The position numbers were made by a program, and so were the translations under genes. The notes under the pieces were generated by a model. The model searched no databases, was not told where the DNA came from, and saw nothing but the letters and a program-made list of their open reading frames with translations. Shown here in pieces: positions 8,709 to 17,305 of a stretch of DNA of 64,000 nt (its first letter is position 1; the number at the start of each line of letters is the position of its first letter). This DNA comes from Streptomyces fragilis (GTDB lineage: Bacteria; Actinomycetota; Actinomycetes; Streptomycetales; Streptomycetaceae), in contig NZ_BEVZ01000002.1 of assembly GCF_003112515.1 (NCBI RefSeq), forward strand, positions 1,940,157 to 2,004,156, given 5' to 3'.

Positions 8709-10028
8709 TCAGCTCGTCTGGCAGGCCGCGCCGTTGAGCTTGAAGTTCGTCGGCCGGCCGGAGTCACCCGTGTGCGTGGCCTGGAACCCGATGGTGGTCG
8801 CGGCGCCGGGGGCGAGCGTCGAGTTGTAGCTGACCCCCTTGGCCGTGACGTTCCCGGTGCTGGGGGAGTAGGTCGCGTTCCAGCCGGAGGTGATGGTCTG
8901 CCCGGACGCGAGGGTGAACGTCAGGGTCCATCCGGTGAGCGTGGACGAACCGGTGTTGGTGACGGTGATGTTGTCGGTGAGGCCGGTGTTCCACGCGCTG
9001 ACGGAGTTCGTCACCCGGCAGGCGCCGCTCGGCGGCGGCGTGGTCGGCGGGTCGGTGGGCGGCGGCGTGGTCGGCGGCGTCTGCTGGTCGAGGCCGAAGA
9101 AGGCGATGGCCTTCGCCGCCATGCCGGAGGTGGGCAGGGTGTGGCCGACACCCGCGAGGCTGATCGCCTCGACGGGGGCCTGCGTGCCGGTGCCGCCGTA
9201 ACGGGTGCGGGTCCAGCCCGACTGGGGGGTGTCCGTGACCGTCGGCGTCTGGCTCACGCCGAGGACGTTGGTCCACTGCTTGATCTCTTCGCCGAAGTTG
9301 TTGTAGTGCAGCGTGGAGTCGGTGGCGCCGTGCCAGAGCTGCATGCGCGGCCGCGGACCGCTGTAGCCCGGGTACGCGGCCCGCACCAGGTCGCCCCACT
9401 GCTGCGCGGTCCTGCTGATCTGGCCGTTGGCGCAGGCGCTGTTCCAGCCGGAGCCGTCGGTGGTGGCGAAGCATCCGAACGGCACTCCGCTGAAGGCCGC
9501 CCCCGCCTTGAACAGGTCGGGGTAGTCGCCGAGCAGGACGTTGGTCGTCATGGCCCCGGACGAGGCGCCGGTGACGTAGACCCGGTCGGCGTCGGCCCCG
9601 TGGCGCTGCACGACGTTGCGGACCATGGAGGCGATGCTCGTGGGGTCGCTCCCGCCGTCGTGCTTGAGCGCCTGCGGGGACGACACGTCGAAGCACTGAC
9701 CGCTGACGTTGGCGTCCGGGTAGACGACGATGAACCCGTACCGGTCCGCCAGCGAGGCGAACTCGGTGCCCGAGTGGAAACCGGGCCCGGTCCCGGTGCA
9801 GTAGTGGACCGCCACCAGCACCGGCGGGTGCGCTCCGGCGCTCGTGGGCACGTACTCGTACATGCGCAGGTTGCCCGGGTTGCTGCCGAAGTTGGTCACC
9901 TCGGTGAGGGAGGCGGCCTGCGCGGTCGGGGCCGCGAAGAGATAGGCGGCGAGCAGGGGAACCACTCCGCCGAAGAGCGACAGCAGGAGGGTTCGTAACC
10001 AGGGCCTTGACTGGGATCTGTCGGTCAT
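8709..10028 (-). CDS. Secreted CE1/PHB-depolymerase-like esterase with CBM2
   Basis: 439 aa from the ATG at 10028. A signal peptide (LLLSLFGGVVPLLAAYLFAAPTAQA) precedes an alpha/beta hydrolase of the polyhydroxybutyrate depolymerase/feruloyl esterase (CE1) type. It has nucleophile motif TGASSGAMTT, LWHGATDSTLHYNNF and GVGHTLP for the acid and histidine. A PT-rich linker (TTPPPTDPPTTPPPS) leads to a ~100-residue family 2 carbohydrate-binding module starting CRVTNSVSAWNTGLTDNITV, with the conserved Trp residues. It should act outside the cell on acetylated or feruloylated xylan bound through the CBM. The neighbouring CE7 esterase gene ends 187 bp upstream on the same strand. Confidence 0.92.
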   Translation of the reverse strand: MTDRSQSRPWLRTLLLSLFGGVVPLLAAYLFAAPTAQAASLTEVTNFGSNPGNLRMYEYVPTSAGAHPPVLVAVHYCTGTGPGFHSGTEFASLADRYGFIVVYPDANVSGQCFDVSSPQALKHDGGSDPTSIASMVRNVVQRHGADADRVYVTGASSGAMTTNVLLGDYPDLFKAGAAFSGVPFGCFATTDGSGWNSACANGQISRTAQQWGDLVRAAYPGYSGPRPRMQLWHGATDSTLHYNNFGEEIKQWTNVLGVSQTPTVTDTPQSGWTRTRYGGTGTQAPVEAISLAGVGHTLPTSGMAAKAIAFFGLDQQTPPTTPPPTDPPTTPPPSGACRVTNSVSAWNTGLTDNITVTNTGSSTLTGWTLTFTLASGQTITSGWNATYSPSTGNVTAKGVSYNSTLAPGAATTIGFQATHTGDSGRPTNFKLNGAACQTS

Positions 10029-10125
10029 GTGCACCCCTTCGGAGGGCCGAAAGTTTCGAGGCAATCCCCGTAATTTGCGGATCAAGTTAGGAACGTCAGC
10101 GCCCCGGCGTCAAGACCTCACGCAG

Positions 10126-10160
10126 AGGGCGGCGGATCCCGCAGGAGGATCCGCCGCCCT
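10126..10160 (-). terminator. Hairpin terminator between the two esterase genes
   Basis: Perfect 14-bp stem (AGGGCGGCGGATCC / GGATCCGCCGCCCT) with a 7-nt loop. It lies 55 bp past the stop of the leftward CE7 gene, so it probably terminates that transcript before the CE1-CBM2 gene. Confidence 0.75.
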
Positions 10161-10214
10161 GTCGCCGCCCTGTCGCGGGTGAGCGAGCGGGGCGTGCGAA
10201 CCGCGTCGACAGCG

Positions 10215-11183
10215 TCAGGCGTACGACCGCAGCCAGCGCAGTTTGGCCGCCACATGCTGAGGGCCACCGCCCTCATGGTCGTTGAAGTCGTAGACCTCGA
10301 TGGCCTTGTCGGAGCCGGCCCAGGCGTTGAACGCCGCGAAGACCGTCGACGGCGGGCACGTCTGGTCCTCCAGCGCCGCCGAGAACAGCGCGGGCGCACG
10401 GCCTCGGGCGGCGAAGTGGACGGCATCGAAGTAGGACAGCGTGCGCAGGGCTTCCTCGGTGCGGCCCCGGTGCGTCCTGAGGTAGAGGCCGACCTCGCGG
10501 TACGGGTGTCGGTCCGTGAGCGTCGTGGCGCGGGGGAAGTCGCACAGGAACGGCACGTCCGGCGCCACAGCGACCAGGTCCGGCACCAGGCCGCCCACGG
10601 CGATGGAGATGCCGCCGCCCTGGCTCCCGCCGAGCACCACGGTCCGCGACGCGTCCGTCAGCGGGTGCGAGCGGGCCGCCTCCACCGCGCGCACGGCGTC
10701 GGTGAACACGCGCCGGTAGTAGTAGTTCTCCGGAGCGTCGATGCCCCGCGTCATGAAGCCGGGGTACGCCGGGGCGCTGCCCACCGGGTCGGCGGTTCCG
10801 CCACCGCCGCCCCAGCCGCTGCCCTGTCCCCGGGTGTCCATCACGAAGTGCGCCCGACCACTGGACGCCCACAGCAGATCCTCATGGGGAAGGCCGCGCC
10901 CGCCGCCGTACCCCAGGAACTCCACCACCAGCGGTACCGGTTCCTTGGCATCGGCCGGGAGCCGCAGCCAGCCCTTGACCGGGTGACCGCCGAACCCGGC
11001 GAAGCTCACGTCGTACACGTGGACCGTCGAAAGCCCCGCGTCGACCGGCTCGAACCGGGCATCCAGGTCGAACTCCCGTGACTCCTCGAGCGTCCTGGCC
11101 CAGAAGTCGTCGAAGTCCTCGGGGGCGACCGAGTCGCTCCGATAGTCACGGAGCTCGTCGAGGGGGAGGTCGAACAGGGCCAT
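10215..11183 (-). CDS. Acetylxylan esterase / cephalosporin-C deacetylase (CE7)
   Basis: 322 aa, normal for the AXE1 family. The start at 11183 (MALFDLPLDELRDYRSD) matches the family N-terminus. The nucleophile lies in GGSQGGG, the acid in ALEDQTCPP and the histidine in NDHEGGG. The RGQG of MDTRGQGSGWGG is the conserved family element. It lacks a signal peptide, so it is probably intracellular, deacetylating imported xylo-oligosaccharides or related acetyl esters. The family is promiscuous and also deacetylates cephalosporin C. Confidence 0.92.
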   Translation of the reverse strand: MALFDLPLDELRDYRSDSVAPEDFDDFWARTLEESREFDLDARFEPVDAGLSTVHVYDVSFAGFGGHPVKGWLRLPADAKEPVPLVVEFLGYGGGRGLPHEDLLWASSGRAHFVMDTRGQGSGWGGGGGTADPVGSAPAYPGFMTRGIDAPENYYYRRVFTDAVRAVEAARSHPLTDASRTVVLGGSQGGGISIAVGGLVPDLVAVAPDVPFLCDFPRATTLTDRHPYREVGLYLRTHRGRTEEALRTLSYFDAVHFAARGRAPALFSAALEDQTCPPSTVFAAFNAWAGSDKAIEVYDFNDHEGGGPQHVAAKLRWLRSYA

Positions 11184-11197
11184 GCAGGACCGCCTTA

Positions 11198-11217
11198 GAT
11201 CAACGGGATGATTGATC
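11198..11217. promoter_or_regulatory. Inverted repeat in the CE7 esterase promoter
   Basis: GATCAA (11198-11203) and TTGATC (11212-11217) flank an 8-nt spacer, 15-34 bp upstream of the esterase start. The dyad overlaps where the transcript should begin, so it is a candidate repressor operator. From 11218 to 11490 I see no gene, only high-GC sequence. Confidence 0.45.
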
Positions 11218-11490
11218 ACACCGTACGTGGGAGTGTGCACAGCTCACCAGTGCGTTGCGGGCCGCCCCGCCCACGCCCGGTGTCCCGTCCGCATGCGGTG
11301 CGGTCCCGCCCCGGACGCCGGTGCCACCGTGGCGGTGCGCACCGCCCCTTCCGCGGACCGGCCGTGGTCGACGCCCCGCTGCACGACCGGCTGATGGCCG
11401 CTCGCCCGGGTCTGGCCGACCTCGCCGGCGACACCACCCGGCCGTTCCCACTGGGCCCGCACCGGTCCGGCAAGGCCCACAGGCCCCGCG

Positions 11491-14040
11491 TCACGTCCCC
11501 GCCTGGGGCCGCCACCGTTCGCCCGCGAAGCGTACGAGCGCGTTGTGCAGTTCGGGCCGAATCGCCGCGTCGGCCGGTTCTCCGGTGGGGCTGTCGAGCG
11601 GCCACAGGGCGATCCAGCCCGTGCTGTTGACACGGATGCGCGGCCCCGGAGCGGTCTCGGGCCTCAGCCGCAGGTGGAGCATGACGGTGCCGTCGTTCTT
11701 CCCGAACGGCGGTTCGTAGGGCCGCGCCGCGACCTCCGCGATGTCCTGCCACTCGAAACGTGTGGTTCGCTTGCCCACCGCGAACTCGACGCCGCCGTCG
11801 TCCAGGCGCAACTCGGCCCTGCGCCAGGTGAGGGGCGGGAGCAGCAGGTCGACGACAGGCGGAAGCGCCACGAAGAAACCCACGGTCTGCCAGGCGCCGG
11901 GATCGTGCCAGGCGTTCTGGAGGGTGATGACGCCGGTCCATACCAGGGCCAGCGTCCACATCGCCACATAGGCGGCCGGGTTCCCCCGGGTGACCCGGAC
12001 CCCGACATGGCCGGGGATGCGTACGGACCGCGGGGTGCTGTCCGCCGCGGGAAGCGGCCGGACCGGCCAGGGCGCACGGGTGGCGTCGCGCTGCCGGCGG
12101 GGCGCCGGCGCGCCACCGTGGCGGTTGGCCGCGAGGCGTTGCTGAAGTTGGGCGTGGCGGAACTGGTACACGCCGCCGACCTGCCGCAGCAGGCCCACCC
12201 GGCGCGCGTCCTCAAGGAACGCCATGGTCGACCACGGCAGCCTCCCCAGGCTCGCGAGCACCACCTTCGCCAGCAGCCACTGCGCCCAGGGACTGAGGGT
12301 CACGATCACCGCGGCCGCGCCCACGGATCCGGAGAGCCAACTGCCGAGCAGCACGGCGCGGTCGGGTACCTGGACGGTGAACAGGGTGCCGATGGCCCCG
12401 ATCACGGGGGCGACACCCAGCAGCATCAGCACCGTGCTGGCCCGCTCGCCGTTCAGCAGTGCCCGCGGTCCGACGGCCTGCGCGGTGTCGGCGGGCGCGC
12501 CGACGACCAGCATGAGCAGCGCCGGAACGGTGAGCCCCAGCGCCAGAAGCGGCTCGTCCCGGTACAGGAGGAGGACGACGGGCGTCAGGAACACCAGGAG
12601 CCAGAACAGGCCCGGGATACGGGACCGGTGCCTGCCGAACCCGGCGGGCCGACGGGGCAGAGGCCCTTTCCAGACCTGCGAGAGCAGCAGGAGCATGCCG
12701 CTCATGATCCCGAACGTCGTGGCGACATGAGCTCCCGCGGCCACCTGGAAGGTCAGGAACGGATTGCCTCCTGCGACCCGGTTCTGGAACCACGAGGAGC
12801 CTGCCATCAGCAGGACGTAGCCGGCCACCAGGACCGGCGCCTTGAGGACCGTCGGCGGCTTCGCGCGGTGCAGCTCCCACCAGGCGAGTTCCTTGGTCTT
12901 CGTCGCGGTGAGATGGGTCGCGAGGAAGCCGAGGGCGCGCCGCGCTCTCGCATGCCCCCACTCCCGTACCGGGTGGGGCTGGTGGGGCGAGGCCGGCCCG
13001 GTGGGGAACGCCGCGGGGACGACGGAGTCGAGCAGATGCCGTTCGATCGCCGCCGCGTCGGGGAAGCGGGACTCGTCGGCGAGTTCGCCGGGGTCGGCGT
13101 CCGGGCGGGCGTACACCGTGCGGGCCAGCCACAGCATGAGCGGAGACGAGAGGGCTCTGGTCGCCGCGGCTCCGGGGTGGTGTGCGAGGTGATCGAGGAG
13201 CGCCTGCCACTGCCGAGTGCGCTGCGGGTGCGCGGAGCCGCGCAGGTACTCCGCCGACGCCGCCCCCACCACGGGTTGTGCCCTGATCACGGCCGCTGCT
13301 TGTAACACGGTCTCCGCTGCGACGAGTTCGGTGTACTCCTCCGTGCGGGAAGTCAGGATCAGCGGCATGCCTTCGGTGCCCGCCCTGTTGAGCCCGGCCA
13401 GCGCCGCGGACCGCAGTGGGCGAGGTAGTTCGTCCAGACCGTCGAGGACGGGCAGCACCCGCCGGTCGCGTACCAATGCGCGGATGCGGGCTCGGTTCAG
13501 GTCCTTGGACAGACCGACGTACTCCTCGTGGATGCGGCGCGCGAGCCAGACGTCGAAGTGTTCCTTGCCCGCGTCCCAGGAGGACACCAGCAGCAGCACG
13601 GGGATGGGCCGCGTCTCGTCCCGCAGGCTCAGCAACTCCAGCGTGAGCAGCATCATCAGGGATGTCTTGCCCGAGCCGGGAGCGCCGATGATCACCAGGC
13701 GTCGAGCGGGCAGGGCCTGGAAGGCGGCGGCGAGTTCGGTGAGGCCCGCGGTGCTGCCGGTGATGTCGGCGCCGACGTGCTCACGGTGGTCGGCGACCGT
13801 CCAGTCGGCCCGCCAGCCCACCGCGAGCCTGACGCTTCCGGTCAGACCCAGGGCCCCCGCCTCGTCCCGCCACTGGGCCAGCACCACGCGCGCCAACTCG
13901 GCGGCGGCACTGTCCTGTGTCGTCCGCGGCGGCGGCGGCAGGTGCAGGTGCACGGCGCCGAAGTCCCGGCCCTGGATGACATACGTGGCGCTGCCGCCGG
14001 AGAACACGTTGTGCACATCGCCCTGTGCCCGCTCCGACAT
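11491..14040 (-). CDS. NACHT-domain NLR-like NTPase with membrane segments and N-terminal amyloid-type motif
   Basis: 849 aa. Residues 7-33 hold a short Gly/Asn motif (GDVHNVFSGGSATY, then VIQGRDF). The NACHT NTPase follows: Walker A GAPGSGKTS at 119-127, Walker B VLPVLDGLDEL at 195-205, and TSRTEEY as a sensor. Residues ~395-620 contain several hydrophobic helices, with another pair near 735-780. No tetratricopeptide or WD repeats are seen; the C-terminal ~100 residues look like a PH-like beta domain (GVEFAVGKRTTRFEWQDIAEV). NACHT proteins are STAND switches that oligomerise on sensing a trigger. The N-terminal motif recurs at the C-terminus of the adjacent small protein, which suggests a receptor that templates that effector. 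The trigger is unknown. Confidence 0.85.
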   Translation of the reverse strand: MSERAQGDVHNVFSGGSATYVIQGRDFGAVHLHLPPPPRTTQDSAAAELARVVLAQWRDEAGALGLTGSVRLAVGWRADWTVADHREHVGADITGSTAGLTELAAAFQALPARRLVIIGAPGSGKTSLMMLLTLELLSLRDETRPIPVLLLVSSWDAGKEHFDVWLARRIHEEYVGLSKDLNRARIRALVRDRRVLPVLDGLDELPRPLRSAALAGLNRAGTEGMPLILTSRTEEYTELVAAETVLQAAAVIRAQPVVGAASAEYLRGSAHPQRTRQWQALLDHLAHHPGAAATRALSSPLMLWLARTVYARPDADPGELADESRFPDAAAIERHLLDSVVPAAFPTGPASPHQPHPVREWGHARARRALGFLATHLTATKTKELAWWELHRAKPPTVLKAPVLVAGYVLLMAGSSWFQNRVAGGNPFLTFQVAAGAHVATTFGIMSGMLLLLSQVWKGPLPRRPAGFGRHRSRIPGLFWLLVFLTPVVLLLYRDEPLLALGLTVPALLMLVVGAPADTAQAVGPRALLNGERASTVLMLLGVAPVIGAIGTLFTVQVPDRAVLLGSWLSGSVGAAAVIVTLSPWAQWLLAKVVLASLGRLPWSTMAFLEDARRVGLLRQVGGVYQFRHAQLQQRLAANRHGGAPAPRRQRDATRAPWPVRPLPAADSTPRSVRIPGHVGVRVTRGNPAAYVAMWTLALVWTGVITLQNAWHDPGAWQTVGFFVALPPVVDLLLPPLTWRRAELRLDDGGVEFAVGKRTTRFEWQDIAEVAARPYEPPFGKNDGTVMLHLRLRPETAPGPRIRVNSTGWIALWPLDSPTGEPADAAIRPELHNALVRFAGERWRPQAGT

Positions 14041-14139
14041 GGCCGCTCAACCGGCCTTCCGTCTCGGCCCGCGAGAGGGCTCCACCCCGTACACCCCCGT
14101 CACACCGGCGTCGTGTTCGTGTCCCCGCCACGACATCCG

Positions 14140-14160
14140 GCCCGGGCGAACCGCCCGGGC
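14140..14160. other. Stem-loop between effector and NLR genes
   Basis: GCCCGGGCG / CGCCCGGGC is a perfect 9-bp stem with a 3-nt loop in the 193-bp gap between the small effector-like gene and the NACHT gene. It could terminate or attenuate transcription and so set a ratio of effector to receptor. There is no U tail on either strand. Confidence 0.5.
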
Positions 14161-14233
14161 ATGTCTGTACAGGGAGGCAACTGCTGGTTCCGTCTCAGGA
14201 TGACACAGCACGGACAAATCGTGTCGCTTTCCG

Positions 14234-14641
14234 TCACGGTTGGTTGAAGGTGATGGGGCCGTGGAAGTCCCGCCCCATGACGACGGTGCTCTGCGTGCCG
14301 CCCGTGATCCGGTTGTGTACGTCTCCCTCGCCGGTGCGCACCACGGTCTCCTCCGCGGCGCTCCGCCAAGCCGCGAGGTCCGCGCGGAAGGCATCGTCGT
14401 ACGCGGCCCGCAGCCCCAGCACGCGGGCGAGCGCACGCGCGCGCTCCACGCTCTCGGCCCGCTCGTCCAAGGCCGCGAGCTCCTCCTCTCCCGACGGGAT
14501 GCCCTCGGGTGCGTCGGGCGCCAACTCCGGCTCGCTGCGGCGCCGCACGAGATCACGCAGCGACGTCCACGCTTGCTGCCCCGCCGCACCTGCCGTGCCA
14601 CTGGCCAGGGCCACCAGAAGATCGGCCGCGATCGCTTCCAT
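14234..14641 (-). CDS. Small helical protein ending in an amyloid-type (BASS/RHIM-like) motif
   Basis: 135 aa. The ATG at 14641 has a strong GGAGGACACC site. The N-terminus MEAIAADLLVALASGTAGAA is an amphipathic or hydrophobic Gly/Ala-rich helix. A predicted all-helical, charged region follows (residues 25-100). The C-terminus, GDVHNRITGGTQST (106-119) then VVMGRDF, matches the NLR motif at 12 of 21 positions with conservative changes elsewhere. In known bacterial amyloid-signalling pairs the effector carries a membrane-active helical or enzymatic domain and the C-terminal motif, and sits next to the NLR bearing the same motif. The helical N-terminus resembles membrane-targeting HeLo/Bell-like effectors, but this is inference from composition. 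Confidence 0.75.
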   Translation of the reverse strand: MEAIAADLLVALASGTAGAAGQQAWTSLRDLVRRRSEPELAPDAPEGIPSGEEELAALDERAESVERARALARVLGLRAAYDDAFRADLAAWRSAAEETVVRTGEGDVHNRITGGTQSTVVMGRDFHGPITFNQP

Positions 14642-15047
14642 GGTGTCCTCCGCTCTCCGTCTTCCCCCACGACGAGCCGGGTTCGACGACCTCACCTCCC
14701 GCAGGAGGCCGCCATCGAACACGCCCCCTGGTTGCTCCCCACCGGAGGAGCGGTTTGAACTTTCCCGCAATCAGTGGCGGGCAGCAGAAGAGGGGCACCG
14801 CCCCGCCGGCCATCCTCGTCGTCCGGGCGCGCGTTCACCACGACCACTCGTCGCTCTCGCGGAGAGGGCTGCGGGCTGGGCCGGCACGGTGTTCGAGCCT
14901 CCCGGCGCGGCAGCGGAGCAGGCCAGGCCCGGCCCGGCAGTGGCTACGTGGGGCGGATACCGGAGTTGTACGGCTGGCCGAGGTGGCCGAGGTGGCGCCT
15001 CGCCGGTGCTCGGTTCTTCTCGGTGGGGCGGCCCGCTGGGTGCGAGG
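14642..15047. other. Gene-free interval
   Basis: About 400 bp between the effector-like gene and the stop of the MerR gene. No reading frame shows recognisable protein sequence. It should contain the promoter of the effector/NLR pair and the terminator of the MerR gene, but I could not pick out convincing elements. Confidence 0.5.
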
Positions 15048-15890
15048 TCATCCGGCCATGTCGGTCTCGTCGAGCGTGCAGATTGCCGCGGTGGTTTCGA
15101 CGCCGTCGTGGTGCAGCAGTTGGCGCATGCGGGAGACGTCGATGAAGGCGGCGTCGAGGGGATGCGCGAACAGGCGTGAGAGCGCAGTGCCGTACTTGGC
15201 CATCGAACTCTTGCCCGGGATGAAGATCGACAGTTCGTCCCGAGCTTCGAAGAACTGCACCGTGATGTCGCCGGGCAGAGCTGTGACCGTTTCCTCGTCC
15301 CCCGTGATGGGGATCTGCACCAGCCAGCGCTGTCCCTCGGCGGTACGCCCCTGCCTCTCCTGCTCCGGGGCCTCTGTGGCCCAGACACGCCAAGGGGTCC
15401 CCGAGACAACGACGCCGCACGACTCCACAGTCTTGACCACGTCCTGAACGGTGGCGATTACGGCGGCATCGATTTCCGCCCAGTCGCGAGGGCTGTCCCC
15501 GATCCAGGTCCCGGGCACCAGCTTGGACGCCACGGTCATCGCGGGTACGTGCCTCAGGCGCACCGTCGGCCATGAGCTGAGGAGCTCGCGCGCGTCGCTG
15601 ATCGCCTCGTCCTGGGCCTGCCGCTGGCGATGCACCTCCGTACTGTGCTGCTGCAACAGGGCCGGGGCCACGTCCGGCTCGTCGAGAGCACGTCGGACCA
15701 GCTTGACGCTCATCCCCGTGCCGCGCAGTGCGGTGATGAGCATGGCCTGCTCGACCTGCTCGAAGGTGTACGCGCGGTAGCCGGTCCGCTCATTGACGTC
15801 GGACGGCACGAGCAACCCCTCGGAGTGGTAGAACCGCAGCGTCTGCGGCGGCAGATGGCACATTTCGCTGAATTCGCTGATCGACAACAT
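15048..15890 (-). CDS. MerR family regulator with GyrI-like ligand-binding domain
   Basis: 280 aa. N-terminal MerR winged helix (ISEFSEMCHLPPQTLRFYHS, then NERTGYRAYTFEQVEQA), a dimerisation helix around residues 75-110, and a C-terminal ~170-residue domain of the BmrR/GyrI small-molecule-binding type (VQFFEARDELSIFIPG). These proteins bend an over-long promoter spacer when they bind a cationic drug or lipophilic ligand. A CCTT-N12-AAGG dyad and a TTGACC -35 box lie just upstream of its own start, indicating autoregulation. No obvious transporter target is adjacent. Confidence 0.88.
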   Translation of the reverse strand: MLSISEFSEMCHLPPQTLRFYHSEGLLVPSDVNERTGYRAYTFEQVEQAMLITALRGTGMSVKLVRRALDEPDVAPALLQQHSTEVHRQRQAQDEAISDARELLSSWPTVRLRHVPAMTVASKLVPGTWIGDSPRDWAEIDAAVIATVQDVVKTVESCGVVVSGTPWRVWATEAPEQERQGRTAEGQRWLVQIPITGDEETVTALPGDITVQFFEARDELSIFIPGKSSMAKYGTALSRLFAHPLDAAFIDVSRMRQLLHHDGVETTAAICTLDETDMAG

Positions 15891-15904
15891 GACGCCCAGT
15901 CTGG

Positions 15905-15928
15905 CCTTTACAGCAACTACAAGGTCAA
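15905..15928 (-). promoter_or_regulatory. MerR-type operator and -35 box
   Basis: On the minus strand TTGACC (15923-15928) is followed by the dyad CCTTGTAGTTGCTGTAAAGG (15905-15924), 15 bp before the MerR start. The CCTT...AAGG arms inside a long spacer are typical of MerR-activated promoters with little or no leader. Confidence 0.55.
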
Positions 15929-16078
15929 TCAGCGCGTCGGGCCCGGGCCCGGGTTGAGCTGGGCCGGGTCAGTTCCACAGGCCCTCCGGGCCCGACCTGT
16001 GGTGGTGGCGGCGACACCCGCGCGTCCTCATCGGAGACCTCGGGCGTTCGCTCCGCTCAGCCGGCGCCATCGGCGCTG

Positions 16079-16345
16079 GCCCGGACGGAGACTGACCGAC
16101 TGTGGGACAACTTTCTGGCCCCGGAGGCCACCGCCCGGGCCGCTGAGCTAAGGAGCCAGATCGAGCACCTCACCGCCGCCCTGGGCCGAGACGCCTACAC
16201 CAGGCCATCGTGCACGCCTTCAACCAGCATCCCGACGAGGAGGTGCGAAGCCCGTGACCTCATCGGTGCCGACGCCCGACTGGTCGTCGTGGCCGGCCGA
16301 CCGCCCGCGGACAACCGCAGCGACTGCAAGGCATAGGTTTCATCA
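16079..16345 (+). pseudogene. Degenerate gene remnant
   Basis: One frame reads RLWDNFLAPEATARAAELRS then QIEHLTAALGRDAYT up to 16200. The sense continues in another frame as AIVHAFNQHPDEEVRSP with a stop at about 16257. There is no ribosome site or start upstream. The amphipathic, charged sequence looks like real protein broken by a frameshift near 16200. The family is not recognised. Between 15930 and 16079 nothing else is visible. Confidence 0.35.
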
Positions 16346-16567
16346 GGGGTAGCTGACGCAACTACTAACGCAGTCGTCGGATACCGCGCCTGCGATCATC
16401 AGCCCTAGAACGAGAAGAGCCAGGAAGATCACAGGTACTTTATCGGCGGCCCAGCCAATGTGGGAGGGGACTTCCGGATCGCTGCTCTGGGGGACCTCAC
16501 CGTGGCTCTCGGACTCGCTATCGGGTCCGTCGTGTCCCTCTGCCGCCATCGTGTCATCCCCCGTCAT
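16343..16567 (-). CDS. Small single-pass membrane protein with two C-terminal cysteines
   Basis: 74 aa. The ATG at 16567 has GAGAGGAC eight bases upstream. A very acidic, Ser/His-rich N-terminus (~40 residues: GPDSESESHGEVPQSSDPEV) precedes one hydrophobic segment (VIFLALLVLGLMIAGAV) and a short tail DDCVSSCVSYP. The CxxxC could form a disulphide or bind metal outside the membrane. No family is recognised. It lies next to a gene remnant and has no obvious operon partner. Confidence 0.5.
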   Translation of the reverse strand: MTGDDTMAAEGHDGPDSESESHGEVPQSSDPEVPSHIGWAADKVPVIFLALLVLGLMIAGAVSDDCVSSCVSYP

Positions 16568-16741
16568 GATTTGTCCTCTCATCACACGACGTCAGGTTCC
16601 GTCCGTCAAGACCTGCGGCGGGTCGCTGTCGAGAAGAACCGCACCGGTTCGACGGATCGTCGCGGACGGGCAGGAAGGACCTCATTCGCGTGGGCGTAAT
16701 CAACTTGCTCCCCGTCTCGTCGGGCGGGCAGGGTCTGCAGC

Positions 16742-17305
16742 ATGCTCGAACTACGCACCTTGGGAGCAGACGACTGGCCTCTGTGGCGGGAGTTGCGGCT
16801 GGCCGCGCTTGCTGAGGCGCCCTACGCGTTCGGATCGACGCTGGCCCAGTGGCAGGGCTCCGGCGACCGAGAGGAACGCTGGCGTGCCCGTCTGTCGATT
16901 CCGGGCGCGCACGATCTCATCGCGCTCCTCGACGGCCTCCCAGTCGGCATGGCCAGCGCAGTGCCGGGCGCGGGAGCAGGAAACGTGGAGTTGATCTCGA
17001 TGTGGGTCGATCCCGCGGCTCGAGGCAAGGGAGTGGGTGACTACCTCATCCAGGCGGTCGAGCGGTGGGCGGCGGAGCGCGGTGCCACGACGCTGTGGTT
17101 GTCCGTCATGCCGAGCAACGGCAAGGCGGTCGCGCTGTATGAGCGGCACGGCTTCACGGACACGGCTGAGCCCGGCGATCTTCTGCCCGACGACACGGAC
17201 AGGGAGCGGGTCATGGCGAAGAGCCTACCCAGCTCGCCCCCAGCCACGAGGATCGGTGCCTCGTCGAACAGCGACCATCGCTGCCCCCGGGCGTCCGTGA
17301 ACTGA
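16742..17305 (+). CDS. GNAT family N-acetyltransferase
   Basis: 187 aa. Residues 1-160 form a standard GNAT fold: MLELRTLGADDWPLWRELR start, VELISMWVDPAARGKGVGDY with the acetyl-CoA pyrophosphate loop (RGKGVG), and NGKAVALYERHGF near the end. The family domain should finish around residue 162 (RERVMAKSL). The last ~25 residues (PPATRIGASSNSDHRCPRA) are unlike GNAT proteins. They are antisense to a recognisable fragment of another protein, so the original stop was probably lost and the frame now reads into foreign sequence. The acyl acceptor is unknown. Confidence 0.88.
   Translation: MLELRTLGADDWPLWRELRLAALAEAPYAFGSTLAQWQGSGDREERWRARLSIPGAHDLIALLDGLPVGMASAVPGAGAGNVELISMWVDPAARGKGVGDYLIQAVERWAAERGATTLWLSVMPSNGKAVALYERHGFTDTAEPGDLLPDDTDRERVMAKSLPSSPPATRIGASSNSDHRCPRASVN

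Noticed and set aside
14774..15145. Plus-strand frames in the gap before the MerR gene
   Set aside because: Arg/Gly-rich translations with no ribosome site; they partly overlap the MerR coding region antisense.
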